From Tachypleus tridentatus (Eukaryota; Arthropoda; Merostomata; Xiphosura; Limulidae), in contig NC_134833.1 of the NCBI RefSeq assembly GCF_004210375.1, positions 144,886,127 to 144,950,126 on the forward strand: DNA of 64,000 bases, given 5' to 3'. The notes below the pieces were generated by a model that searched no databases, was not told where the DNA came from, and saw only the letters and a program-made list of their open reading frames with translations. This document shows, piece by piece, positions 47,437 to 57,945 of the stretch (positions within the stretch are counted from its first letter, which is position 1; each line of letters opens with the position of its first letter). The translations under genes were made by a program, and so were the position numbers.

Positions 47437-47659
47437 CGTTCTACTCGTAATCAGAGGGTCGCGGGTTCGAATCGCAGTCGCCCCAAACATGTTCGATCTT
47501 TCAGCCGTTGGGGCGATATAATGTGACTGTCAATCCCACTATTCGTTGGTAAAAGAGTAGCACAAGAGTTGGCGGTGGGTGGTAATGACTAGTTGCCTTT
47601 TCTCTAGTCTTACACTGCTAAATTAGGGACGGCCAGCGCAGATAGCCCTCGTGTAGTAA

Positions 47660-48571
47660 ATAAGTGCGTGTTATTTGCGGTAATCATAACACCGCCATCT
47701 ATAAGAATATTTCACAAAATAAAAATTAAATCGAAAATTAAATACGAACACTTTTAATCTGCATGTTAAAAAGATTATTTATCAGTTACTTTCTATTCAA
47801 AAGGAACATTCAGTTTTTGTATTTAGTATAAGAAATTAATTTTATTTTTTGTTTATATAATTCATATTTCTATTCAAATATGAAAAATGTATTGAAAATA
47901 AGAATTACGGACAAGAAAAGCTGCCACATTTATTTTGCAGAATAACGTTACTGATCAAAGAAATACCACTCGTTTTTTCGAGTTTCCAGTAAACTAAATT
48001 AAAGGAAAAAAGAAAGAATAAACTTTCATATAAAATGTATAAACTTCCTCTACATTTTAGTCAAATGACAGTGAGGTCAGTGAAGAAATATACCGAAATC
48101 CCTAGACTCCCTTTATAAATAAATGTTTGGAATGTAGTTACTTGCTTTTATATTATTTTAAACTTTCAAGAAGTAAACTAAGGTTGTGAAAGGAAAGACA
48201 GTTACAGTTAAGTGATAAATGTACACACAGTCAAAATGAGCTGTTAAGCCTTCTTTGATTAGGCCTCCATTATCCTGAGTTTGCTAAGTAGTTCTTTCTC
48301 ACGAGCACATGCTACTGATTATTAAAAAAAAAAACAGAAACTTTGAATAAAATAAAGAAAGTTAGATATGAAATATAAAAAAATATATGAGAAAACGAAT
48401 TAATTATATTATAAAACAATAGTAATTATGTTAAGAACAACAGACCTTCTGGAAAACATGTACTGTGAGATTAATAAAAGAAAATAAATGTTTTTCTATT
48501 CTTTAAGTTTGTTTTAACGTAGGAACGACAAATATAATATAAACAAGCTAAGTAAACTTCAAGCCCTCAAG
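47660..48571. other. Intron of the FN3/VWC gene, nothing recognised
   Basis: AT-rich. No exon-like reading. Confidence 0.5.
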
Positions 48572-48572
48572 T

Positions 48573-48800
48573 TTGTTTGTTTTCGAATTTCGCGCGAAGC
48601 TACACGAGGGCTATTTGTGTAAGCCGTCTGTAATTTAGCAGTGTAAGTCGAGAGGGAAGGCAACAAGTCACCACCACCTACCGCCAACTCTTAGGCTACT
48701 CATTTTACCAACGATTGATGGTAACATTATAACGCCCACACGGCTGAAAGGGACGGCATGTTTGGTGTGACGTGAATTCGAACCCGCGACCCTCCGATCA
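48573..48800 (-). mobile_element. SINE family A, head truncated
   Basis: Tail GTTTGTTTGTTTTCGAATTT to AATTCGAACCCGCGACCCTC, then ends. Confidence 0.9.
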
Positions 48801-50013
48801 TGCTCTTAAGAAGTTGTAAGAAGAGTTCGTATCGTTTAAAACATACCTGAAAAGAATGCCTAAAACAACTTGAATATATATGTGTGTGAAATCTACAGAA
48901 GAAATAGGCAACCTGTTTATTGCTTTGTAGAATGTTTAAACAAAGTGATGTGTAGCTAAAATGTATTTAATTGATCCGATGACGATGTGATGTAATAGCA
49001 CGAAACATTGGCCAAAATCTTCTCAATGGAGCTAGGCCAATAACAACGACCCATTTGGGAAAATAAATAAATAAATGTATCATCTTTCTTTTTTTTTTTT
49101 TTTAACTGACAAAGTACTACTGGTAAACGGTTAAACAAGTTTTGCGGAAGCAGTAAGAGAAATTGCGTATTTTTAAAAGTTCACAGCTTTGCTCGACACT
49201 AGAGGGAAAAACCGACAGAACTTCGTAAATTCTTTCGTCCTTAGTCGTGCATATTTTTCACCAACTTCTTTCTGAATCAGGAAGAAAAGACCGTGTTAAC
49301 CAACTCTAAATGAGCTGGAACTTGTTTCTGAAGAAGTGGACAGTCTGGTTTGTTCGTGTCAGGGGAAGGAGGGGAACTAGGCGAAAATTATTTACCTAAC
49401 ACGTACATAACGCAAGCATGCGTTTCGACCCTTTCTAAGGTGTCGTTGTTGCAAGCTATTAAACGCTGTTCTTTCACAACATTGTTTTTCAAAGTACTGT
49501 TTATACACGTTTTGTTCAACCATATTTCACGTCAGACACGTACATCACTAAATCGAGATTCTTCCCGTACTTAAAGTACCAAAGATGTAATCTTCTTCCA
49601 CACAACAACAATGATAATAAATTAACTTCTCTGAATATTTGATATTGCATGAAAACTATCGGACTACAGGAATTCCGTACAAATAATTATTTTAACTTTT
49701 CCAAAAACCAAAAACAAACTAGAAACGAAAACAATTATATCAGTAATGTAACTATTTAACGTCGACGTTTCTTTACATTGTTACGCTTTGATGTTGCCGA
49801 AAACTCTGCTTAAATATCTTCATCTAGAAAATGTAACCCATTTCAAGGACACCATGTAACAAGTTCTCCCAAACAGCAAAAGTCGATATTTTAAATTTTG
49901 TCATGTATTCGTAACTTCTATATAGGGAATTGAACTGTTAAATGTCAGTAAGCCAAAATACAGGTTGTGTGTTATAAGATTCTGTTTTATTTCATCCATA
50001 TGTATCTATATAG
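48801..50013. other. Intron of the FN3/VWC gene, nothing recognised
   Basis: It has a poly(T) run at 49088-49103. An open frame at 49350-49574 lacks recognisable features. Confidence 0.5.
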
Positions 50014-50217
50014 ACGGTTGTGTCACAGATGAAGCGACATCTTACGGCCTTGGAGAAACTTTTCATATGGGTTGTGAGCAAACATGCACGTGCATGGAAA
50101 ATGGTAAATCGGAATGTCGCGAACGTTGTCATTTTCGTCCGGGTTCCATCAGCGACCCCTCGTGTCAGGAAATTCCAGATGAAGACGATGTTTGCTGCGT
50201 AAAATATCGATGTAAAG
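50014..50217 (+). CDS. von Willebrand factor type C (VWC) domain exon, epidermal cell surface receptor-like
   Basis: It reads DGCVTDEATSYGLGETFHMG, CEQTCTCMENGKSECRERCH, FRPGSISDPSCQEIPDEDDV and CCVKYRCK. Ten cysteines in a C..C.C....C...C...C...CC....C pattern, with the late CC pair and an acidic approach to it, define a VWC module. These are extracellular, disulphide-rich protein-interaction domains. Acceptor: tctatatag. Donor: AAAG|gtaat. The exon is 204 bases with phase 1 introns on both sides, so it is a self-contained, shuffle-able module encoding one whole domain. It follows the FN3 exon at 46260-46365 in phase. The gene should continue to the right, but the next exon falls in or past the assembly gap. 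Confidence 0.9.
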
Positions 50218-50370
50218 GTAATGATGTATAAACTTTGAGAGAAATATAAAAAAAAATCAGGTATGTGTGAAAACACTTACACGGTTGACAGTTTAACTAT
50301 TCTGATGTTCAATAGGTTTAGATTATTGCTGTTAACATCATTGTAAGTTCATATGTTTGTACGTATATAT

Positions 50371-50599
50371 AAAGGGTGTTCGGAAAGCCACTGTGCAGTT
50401 TTGTAATCATATTTTATTCAGTCTATTTCAAGCCAGCAACTGAAGCGGTGTTTAGAAACAAATTAAGAAGGATCAGGCCTGTATTGATACCAACGGGGTC
50501 ATCTTTCATCATCGTTTATAATTGTCATTCACATTTACCTCCTGTATTCTATATTGAAACATGTCTGTTAATAAATATATAAATTACACAGTGACTTTC
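50371..50599. mobile_element. Terminal-inverted-repeat DNA element cut by the assembly gap
   Basis: GGGTGTTCGGAAAGCCACTG at the left (50374-50393) and ACACAGTGACTTTC at the right (50586-50599) are inverted repeats (16 of 19 matching over the comparable part). The right end stops exactly where the outer TIR bases should follow, because the Ns start there. A TA-rich left flank suggests a Tc1/mariner-type non-autonomous element. Confidence 0.7.
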
Positions 50600-51099
50600 N
50601 NNNNNNNNNNNNNNNNNNNNNNNNNNNNNNNNNNNNNNNNNNNNNNNNNNNNNNNNNNNNNNNNNNNNNNNNNNNNNNNNNNNNNNNNNNNNNNNNNNNN
50701 NNNNNNNNNNNNNNNNNNNNNNNNNNNNNNNNNNNNNNNNNNNNNNNNNNNNNNNNNNNNNNNNNNNNNNNNNNNNNNNNNNNNNNNNNNNNNNNNNNNN
50801 NNNNNNNNNNNNNNNNNNNNNNNNNNNNNNNNNNNNNNNNNNNNNNNNNNNNNNNNNNNNNNNNNNNNNNNNNNNNNNNNNNNNNNNNNNNNNNNNNNNN
50901 NNNNNNNNNNNNNNNNNNNNNNNNNNNNNNNNNNNNNNNNNNNNNNNNNNNNNNNNNNNNNNNNNNNNNNNNNNNNNNNNNNNNNNNNNNNNNNNNNNNN
51001 NNNNNNNNNNNNNNNNNNNNNNNNNNNNNNNNNNNNNNNNNNNNNNNNNNNNNNNNNNNNNNNNNNNNNNNNNNNNNNNNNNNNNNNNNNNNNNNNNNN
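50600..51099. other. Assembly gap of exactly 500 Ns
   Basis: A fixed-size run of N. Distance, order and orientation across it are not shown by sequence. Confidence 0.99.
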
Positions 51100-52213
51100 A
51101 GGTAATAGAAGTTGTCCCAGTAATTATAGGCCTATTAGTCTTATATCAACTGTGGTGACATTTTTTGAAAGTCTTGTAAAAGATACTTTTCAAAGTCATT
51201 TAACAAAGTCTAGAATTTTATCGAATAGTTTCGCTTTTGAGAGATTTTGAAAATGTGGCTGCATATGTAGACGAGAGTAAATGTGTGAGTTTTGTGCATC
51301 TCGAATTTCAAGAAGCATTCGACTAAGCGCTACATAAAAGGCTTGTAAAGAAACATCATAAGTTAGCCAGTTTGGTTGAAGAGTGACACGAGATGAAGGA
51401 ACGGTCAATCAATTACTTAAGTGTGCTCATGATGTCAAGATATTGGATGTTGTGGTCGTGAAGCGGATGATGATGCTTTACAGAAGGGTTCACATCATTT
51501 ATTGAGTTTGACAATTAAATAGCAAATGGGTTTAAATTATGATGAATGCAAGATGTATTACGGGATTATCATATTTTGAATTGCAAAAATAACTTGGATA
51601 GGAATAACCTTAAGATTGTCATGCAAAAAAATGATCCTGATATAATAGTTGATTAGTCTCTTAAGTCATCCAAACACTGTGCTGTTGCTAGTCGTAGGGT
51701 AAATATAATTTTAGCCTTTATCTACTGAAATATTAAATACAAATCTATCTAAAGAGGTTGTAATTTTATTGTATAAGCCACTGGTTACCACATTTGAAGT
51801 GTTGTGTTCAGTCTTTGGTTCTTTACCTTAGTAAGGACATTGAATTGTTGGAAAGGGTTAAGTAGTATTTTACTAGAATGATACCTGGGTTGAAGAGTTT
51901 GTCATATGAGGAGGGATTAAGGTCCTTAAAATTGTTTTGTCTTGAAAAAAAGGGGGTTAGAGGGATCTGACTGAAGTGTTTAATATTGTAAAATGAATTG
52001 ATAATGTTGGTGCATCAACGTTTTTCATACTTAACAGCGAGTAGCATAGAACTAGGAAACACAAATATAGATTTAGGCAAAATAGAAGACGTCTTCAGTT
52101 AAGACAATTTTATTTTTCAAATAGGGTGGTTAGCTTATAGAATTAGTTACCTTCCAATGTCCTTGAGTCAGTATATTTCAGTGAGTTTAAAAGAAAGTTT
52201 GATAGATATACAT
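51100..52213 (+). mobile_element. Decayed CR1-like LINE, reverse transcriptase C-terminal half
   Basis: Starts at the gap with CPSNYRPISLISTVVTFFES (the NYRPISL RT motif), then a frame-shifted FVHLEFQEAFD equivalent to 'VYLDFqKAFD'. It is followed by interrupted pieces: SLKSSKHCAVASRRVN, an 'LVRTLNCWKGLSS' region, a degraded 'MIPGLKSLSYEEGLRSLKLF'-like block, and DRYT. Several stops and indels make it dead. Same family as 43560-44340, opposite strand. Confidence 0.85.
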
Positions 52214-52583
52214 GAATAATAATAATTTTTATTTCTTTATTTATTTAATACTTTTAATTTGACTTAGAGGATGGGACAACTAAGACCAACCAATAGATCC
52301 ATTGTTGTCTTTAATGTTATGATTATTTCGACCCTTTGATTTTGATTTCACTCGAGTGTACTACAGTGATAGAATGATGCAGTAACTGACTAAAACATAA
52401 GAAAACGTTGTATTTGATCTTCGAAAATAATATACATATAACTTACTCAACTTCCGTAATTCTGATATTAAACCATTATAGACTATCCATATATAGCAAA
52501 GAGACTAGTGTCTTCTTAACTATCTCCGATCATTTGGAAGTATGAGCGTCACTGTATTTTCATCACGTGAAGTATACAGCCTT
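52214..52583. other. Non-coding stretch
   Basis: Nothing recognised. Confidence 0.5.
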
Positions 52584-52749
52584 GTGTTTGATTAAAAATC
52601 GATATCACGTCAGATGATACATATGAGAACAGATATTAAGTCTTATAGGAGTATTGGTAGTATTTCATTGGCTTAAGATGACAAATTATCATTCTTAATA
52701 TCTGTCTTCATATATCATTTAGCGTAATATCGATTATTCTCGAACACAC
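52584..52749. repeat. Imperfect inverted repeat (about 56-bp arms)
   Basis: GTGTTTGATTAAAAATCGAT ... ACAGATATTAAG at 52584-52640 pairs with CTTAATATCTGT ... ATCGATTATTCTCGAACACAC at 52694-52749. The loop is about 53 bp. A MITE-like fold-back element. Confidence 0.8.
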
Positions 52750-53080
52750 GATTCGTATGGCAATTCAATTTGAATTATATATAGTGGACTTCATCTTCAA
52801 ATATTTACGTCAGTGTGTTACTAAAATTCGGAAAGAAATTTTCTGCCAATTGAACCAAAGGAAATTAAGTAACTATTTTTCACATATGTTTATTCGAAAT
52901 TATTTAAATGAATAACAAGACGCCTACTTCTGCGGCGATACTTTCTTCAAACATTATATGTTGACAAAACATTTAGCTTTAAATATAATTTAAAAAAAAA
53001 AACATGATGTCAGAAAAACAATTAGATTTAAGATTTTATGTAAAGTTTTTATCATTTTAAGAAAGTTTTCATTTTTTCAG

Positions 53081-53346
53081 TTTGTTTGGTTTATTTTGAA
53101 TTTCGCGCAAAGCTACTCAAGGGCTATCTGCGCTAGCCGTCCCTAATTTAGCAGTGTAAGACTAGAGGGAAGGTAGCTAGTCATCACCACCCACCGCCAA
53201 CTCTTGGGCTACTCTTTTACCAACGAGTAGTTGGATTGATCGTCACATTATAACGGCCTCACGGCTGAAAAAGGCATGCTTGGCGCGACCGGGATGCGAA
53301 CCCGCGACCCTCGGATTACGAGTCGCACACCTTAACACACTAGGCC
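53081..53346 (-). mobile_element. SINE family A, full length, near-perfect target duplication
   Basis: TCATTTTTTCAG (53069-53080) and TCATTTGTTCAG (53347-53358) flank a complete reversed copy. Confidence 0.92.
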
Positions 53347-53358
53347 TCATTTGTTCAG

Positions 53359-54240
53359 ATTTTTTAATATTATTTTTTTCTTTATTGCTTTCTATTTTTC
53401 TTTAATCATAATTTTTTTCGTTCACGTTAGACTCCAGTTCTCTCAGGAAATCAACCAAAGGACCAATCTTGATAAAATAATATTAAGATCTTTGAAGGGT
53501 TTATGTTAATGGTCACTAAAGAAAGGTTTGCTTCTGTGGAGGTGGAAATTAGAAGGAGGAAACTGCACCAAAGTTTATTCTGTAACTGCATTTTCCAAGG
53601 GCTCTTCAACTCTAGATACTTACCTTATTTCGTAAAATAAAACTTTACAATTAAAAGACTAAGTTTAAGCCTACTTTACTGTAAGTACACTCGAGAATAT
53701 TTGTTCGCTTCTCAACGTTTTTACTGCATGGTACCCTGAATGACATTGATGCCTTGACATTTAATATTTTCTTTATATTAAATGTGTGGACCATAATCTG
53801 CTTCTTTCCTCTTAATTAGGTTTTGTTTTCTTTTTGCTTTCTTTGATTGAACAGATTGTTCTAGAAACAAAACAACTAAATGAACTAAACCCAGCCAGCA
53901 TGTTTTTCGATCTGTATAACAGTGATTAAAAAGTGTTGTTAATGAAAGTTGGGACTTTCCTGTCTGATTTTATTAGATGCTCTAACATTTTTAGGTTACT
54001 AAAATTACGTAGAAATTCTAACACGTTGGCAAAAACCTATATGACAGCATTGTACTCTTCCCAAGAAAAGCGTTTACTTTAGTGATACTATTTCCTCTTT
54101 TAATATTAAGTATAAATATAGAAATAAAGAAAATTCTATTATTTTCATATTGAATAAAGGCAATATAACAGATTTTACGCAAGAAAGTCGTTCGTTTTAT
54201 GTGACCAAATCATGTTTTGTTTTGTTTTTTATCAGATCAG
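53359..54240. other. Non-coding stretch
   Basis: Nothing recognised. Confidence 0.5.
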
Positions 54241-54510
54241 ACGATATAATATAACATTGTACACACCAAAATTACAATGTTAGTCCAGACCAAAAAACAC
54301 CGAAATAATAATAATACCAAAACACACCAAAATAACAATGTTAATCTAGATTAGAATAAAGATGTTAATGCAAATCAGAACAACTACGTTAATCTAGACC
54401 AAGGTAACAATATTAGTACATACTAAAATAACAATGTTAATCCACACGAAAATAACAAGCAATCCAGACCAAAATAACAATTTTAATCTTTATCAAAATT
54501 ACTCGATTAA
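54241..54510. repeat. Degenerate repeat, period about 24-25 bp
   Basis: Phrases like 'ccAAAATAACAATgTTAATctAga' recur about ten times with drift. Confidence 0.75.
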
Positions 54511-54564
54511 TTCCACTTTTCAATATGGACAGCTTAAAGTACAACCACGGTATAAATAGTATCT

Positions 54565-54690
54565 TGTGATAGATTTGTTTGAAATTAATAACAGGGCTAC
54601 ACAATGGACAATCACTGCTTTGCCCACCACGGGTATCGAAACTTAATTTCTAGCATTGTAAGTCCAAAGACATACCACTGTGCCGACTAA
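54565..54690 (-). mobile_element. SINE family B
   Basis: GGGCTACACAATGGACAATC, GCCCACCACGGGTATCGAAA and GACATACCACTGTGCCGACT: family B in reverse orientation. Confidence 0.82.
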
Positions 54691-54879
54691 TATTTGACGA
54701 ATTAACTGACAAGTGTTATTAGTTGGTGATTATTCTAAAATGTTCTGTAAATATGGTATTTAATGAGATATTGACGTATTGATCAATCTAGAACTTTATG
54801 AAAAGTTATCTAATAATATGACATCATCTAAAGAAGTAGTACTTTGGTAATCACTTCAGGGAATTTTAAGAATACAAGA

Positions 54880-55160
54880 CAATGTAATGGTAATTTAATG
54901 ACCATCCCAGAACATCCTGAGAATTGTATCCAATAGTGTAGGTAATAAAGTGACCATCCTAGAACTTCCTGAGAATAGTATCCAATGGTGTAGGTAACAT
55001 AGTGATCATCCCAAAACTTCCTGAGAACAGTATCCAATGGTGTAGGTAGCATGGTGATCATCCCAGAACTTCCTGAGAACAGTATCCAATGATGTAGGTA
55101 ACATGATGATCATCCCAGAACTTCCTGAGAACAGTATCCAATGATGTATTAACGTGATTA
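54880..55160. repeat. 52-bp degenerate minisatellite, about 5 copies
   Basis: The unit contains CCCAGAACTTCCTGAGAACA and GTATCCAATGATGTAGGTAA. The phrase CTGA.A.CAGTATCCAATG also opens the candidate exon at 55379. Confidence 0.85.
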
Positions 55161-55378
55161 TTATTCCAGCACTTTTTGTGAATTGTATGAAATCTTAATA
55201 GTTTTGTTTTGAGCTTACATGCAGATTACAAGTATTATTTTATTACAGGTTTTGATTTAAGGAAAAAAAACTTTGTTTCATAAATATACTTTTCTTACTG
55301 TAGCAATAGTAGTTTGTAATAAAACATTATCTAATGGTTTAATATTTTGACAATCTTTCCTGATTTTTCTGAAAGCAG

Positions 55379-55501
55379 TATCCAATGCCATAAAGGTAGT
55401 TGACGAGCAGATGCATAACCATCTTGTTTCTGGCAGAAAGCGGAACAGGTTGGATTTAAAAGTGCTTGTTGACACTTATGGCTCTTCTGTCGCCTTTGCT
55501 G
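55379..55501 (+). CDS. Candidate internal exon, unidentified protein
   Basis: A gatttttctgaaagcag acceptor and a GCTG|gtaaagt donor bound 123 bases with one clean frame: SNAIKVVDEQMHNHLVSGRK and RNRLDLKVLVDTYGSSVAFA. Entry needs two bases of the first codon, and the exon leaves one base. Composition is strongly protein-like. The pattern 'l(S)nai.VvdeqmhnhLvs....NrLdlkvLvdty' is loosely reminiscent of the GAIN region of adhesion GPCRs, but that is only an impression. No neighbouring exons of the same gene were found on the right contig. It may belong to a gene with long introns, or be chance. Confidence 0.45.
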
Positions 55502-55604
55502 GTAAAGTACTTATAAAGATCTTTCTAAAGTTAACTAAAGGAAAGTTATAATGATGAGAGCTGAGATTCTATTAAAACACCAAGCTTTCGATGAACAAAG
55601 TGGA

Positions 55605-55838
55605 GTGACTTCGCAGTTAACGTGTTCGTAGTGTGAATCCGAGGACTTGTTGCCAGCTGCCACAAAAACACTCTCCGCACTTTGGGGTCATGGATGCACT
55701 ATAAAAGTAACTTTCAAACCTCACTATTCGGTTTAACAGTAGATGATGTTGAATAACTGTCTTCCCTCTTGCCTGTCAACTCAAAATTGATAACAACTCT
55801 GAACAGCTATTCGAAAATTCTGCGAACAAACAAACAAA
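55605..55838 (+). mobile_element. SINE family C
   Basis: CGCAGTTAACGTGTTCGTAG head-like, CTTTGGGGTCATGGATGCAC, CTGTCTTCCCTCTTGCCTGT core, and CGAACAAACAAACAAA tail. Confidence 0.7.
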
Positions 55839-56510
55839 ATGTCATATGGTTATTTCAGTTAAGGCTCTCTTATAAAGGTCAAACGTATTGTACTATAATG
55901 GAACTCTTGCTTATATTATACTAGAAAAACGTTTTTACTATGCGATGTGTAACCTCCAACTTCGTGAAATTTTTATCCTGTGTGCATGTAGATTTGCAAT
56001 AGAGGTCACAATTCTCCCGTTTCACTTCCGTTTCCCGTCACAAAGAACTTTATTTTTCTCCATTCTCAGGCTGCAGATATGACGTCATGAATACGTCACA
56101 CTCGCATCTAATCCACTGGCGCCACGGGTAATCGGCTAGTTGTGCTAAAGTAAATTAGTCGTATGTAACATAAGTATGCAAGTGATAGCGTATTAAAGAA
56201 TAAATATTATTTCAAGTCCTAGTAAGAGCTATAAAGTAGTGAAAAAATAATAATTGAACAACAAATCAAATATTTTATAGATTTCAAAAATCTCTCGTCA
56301 TTTAAATAAATGACACTTGTATGTTGAATAACAATGTGATTACAAATGTATAAGTAATAAGGATTTACGATAAAAACTGAAAAACTAACAACACATTTTT
56401 CCATGGGACGTTTTGTTCGATTTCATATGTTTATATTAGACAGAGACTAGATTTCGATTACTAATTAACACACGTCAAAAATTAGTTATACCAGAAATAA
56501 AATACACATA
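55839..56510. other. Non-coding stretch
   Basis: Nothing recognised. Confidence 0.5.
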
Positions 56511-56925
56511 ATCACTATTTCCTGCTAACAAATTAATTACATTGTCATGAGGTCTTTATAAACACCATAAAAACAATTATTAATCATTTTGCATCAGCAA
56601 AAAAGAGAATGAAAAATATTAACCAATCACAACTGTCAACACAGATATTTTTAGGCTATCCAGCAATTAGTACTCTTCTTTCATGTTACAGATAAATGCT
56701 AATCGGACATACACAGAAATGAACTATTTCCTTATAACAAATTTATTATATTGTCATGAGGTGTTCTTAAGCTCTATAAAAACAATTAATAGTCAGTTTG
56801 CATCAACAGAGGAGAAAAAAAATATTAACCAATCATAACTTTCAACTCAGATACTTTTAGGCTATGCTGCAATTAGTACGTTACATTCACGTTACTGATA
56901 TATGCTAATCAGAGATACAGGTAGA
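56511..56925. repeat. Diverged direct duplication of about 190 bp
   Basis: 56527-56718 and 56737-56922 share ordered blocks: ATTGTCATGAGGT, TATAAAAACAATTA, AATATTAACCAATCA, GCAATTAGTAC and ATGCTAATC. The second starts about 210 bp after the first. Confidence 0.85.
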
Positions 56926-57821
56926 CTACGACAAGCTGAAAGGAAAAATGGCTTACACACAGTCTTTGAATAAAACAGACCATTTATTGACATACTATTT
57001 AGTAGCAGAAAGTCCAGCATGAAAACAAATATTTGAAAAAACAGGACTAAAAATTTTACGACATTCACAACATGAATAGTAATAACGAAAAAAAACAACA
57101 TGAAATGTTGAGGTACAACAGTTATGGATTAATTAAAGAAATTCGCCAAGAATGTAACCTTAAGCTTATAACAATCTTTGTAAAATGGATATTTCTTTCT
57201 TGAAAAATGTATTAAATTGAATAATTTAGAATAGAAAACAATGCATCGTAACAATGCAACAATGGATTAGTTAAAGCTTTGAATATTTAAAGTTTTCTAC
57301 AGAATAATAAATATAGAAAGGGCAAACAAGTTGAAAGATTTTCAGAAATCGATAAACTCTGTATTTCGCATGGACAACATTGTATTTGTTAGTGAGGACA
57401 GAAATGGAAATTGTCAGTTATTTGCTGGTTATTTTGAACAGATACATATCAGTTTCAGGTGGCTTAGTGTTTAACTACTTCTTGCTTCTGCTCTTCTACT
57501 GGCAACTTTCAGATACGAAACAACAAAAAATAATTTATTTAAATCTGTAACGAACTCAGTTATCGACTTTTAAACATCAAACAATCATATTAAATTATTT
57601 TGAGTGTCTACTATATATATATATAAATATATTTTCGATTCTCATTTTCCTCGTAACGCTGGTAGATAGATAATTTATAACATACTATCAATATTCATTC
57701 GTATTCAAAGAATTTGTGTTAAAACTACTATATCATAAGTTAACTATCTTATATATGAAGATAACCATTCGTTTCTTATAACATCCATACGTTTGGCAAT
57801 ATGCTCTATTCATAAATGCTT
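56926..57821. other. Non-coding stretch
   Basis: AT-rich with a (TA) run at about 57613-57626. Nothing recognised. Confidence 0.5.
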
Positions 57822-57945
57822 CTCGCTGAGTAAGCGGGAAGTTCATGGGCTTTCAATACTAAAATCCAAGGTTCGATTTTCCACCTTATACACATCACAG
57901 ACAACCCGGTTCGTGGTTATGCGCCAAGCAAACGACAAAACCATC
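57822..57945 (+). mobile_element. SINE family B-like, strongly diverged
   Basis: GAGTAAGCGGGAAGTTCATG, AAGGTTCGATTTTCCACC and a degraded tail follow the order of family B. Confidence 0.5.

Larger units (their letters stand above)
46509..47657 (+). mobile_element. SINE family A split by a LINE insertion
   Basis: The head (GGCCGACAGGGCCAGGTGAG) is at 46509-46550 and the remainder (TCGCGGGTTCGAATCGCAGT, core, TAGCCCTCGTGTAG) at 47437-47657. The pieces share CGTTCTACTCG (46535-46545 and 47437-47447), which is the target duplication of the inserted LINE. The SINE tail is missing. Confidence 0.85.

Noticed and set aside
49992-50276. 94-codon minus-strand ORF
   Set aside because: Antisense shadow of the VWC exon.
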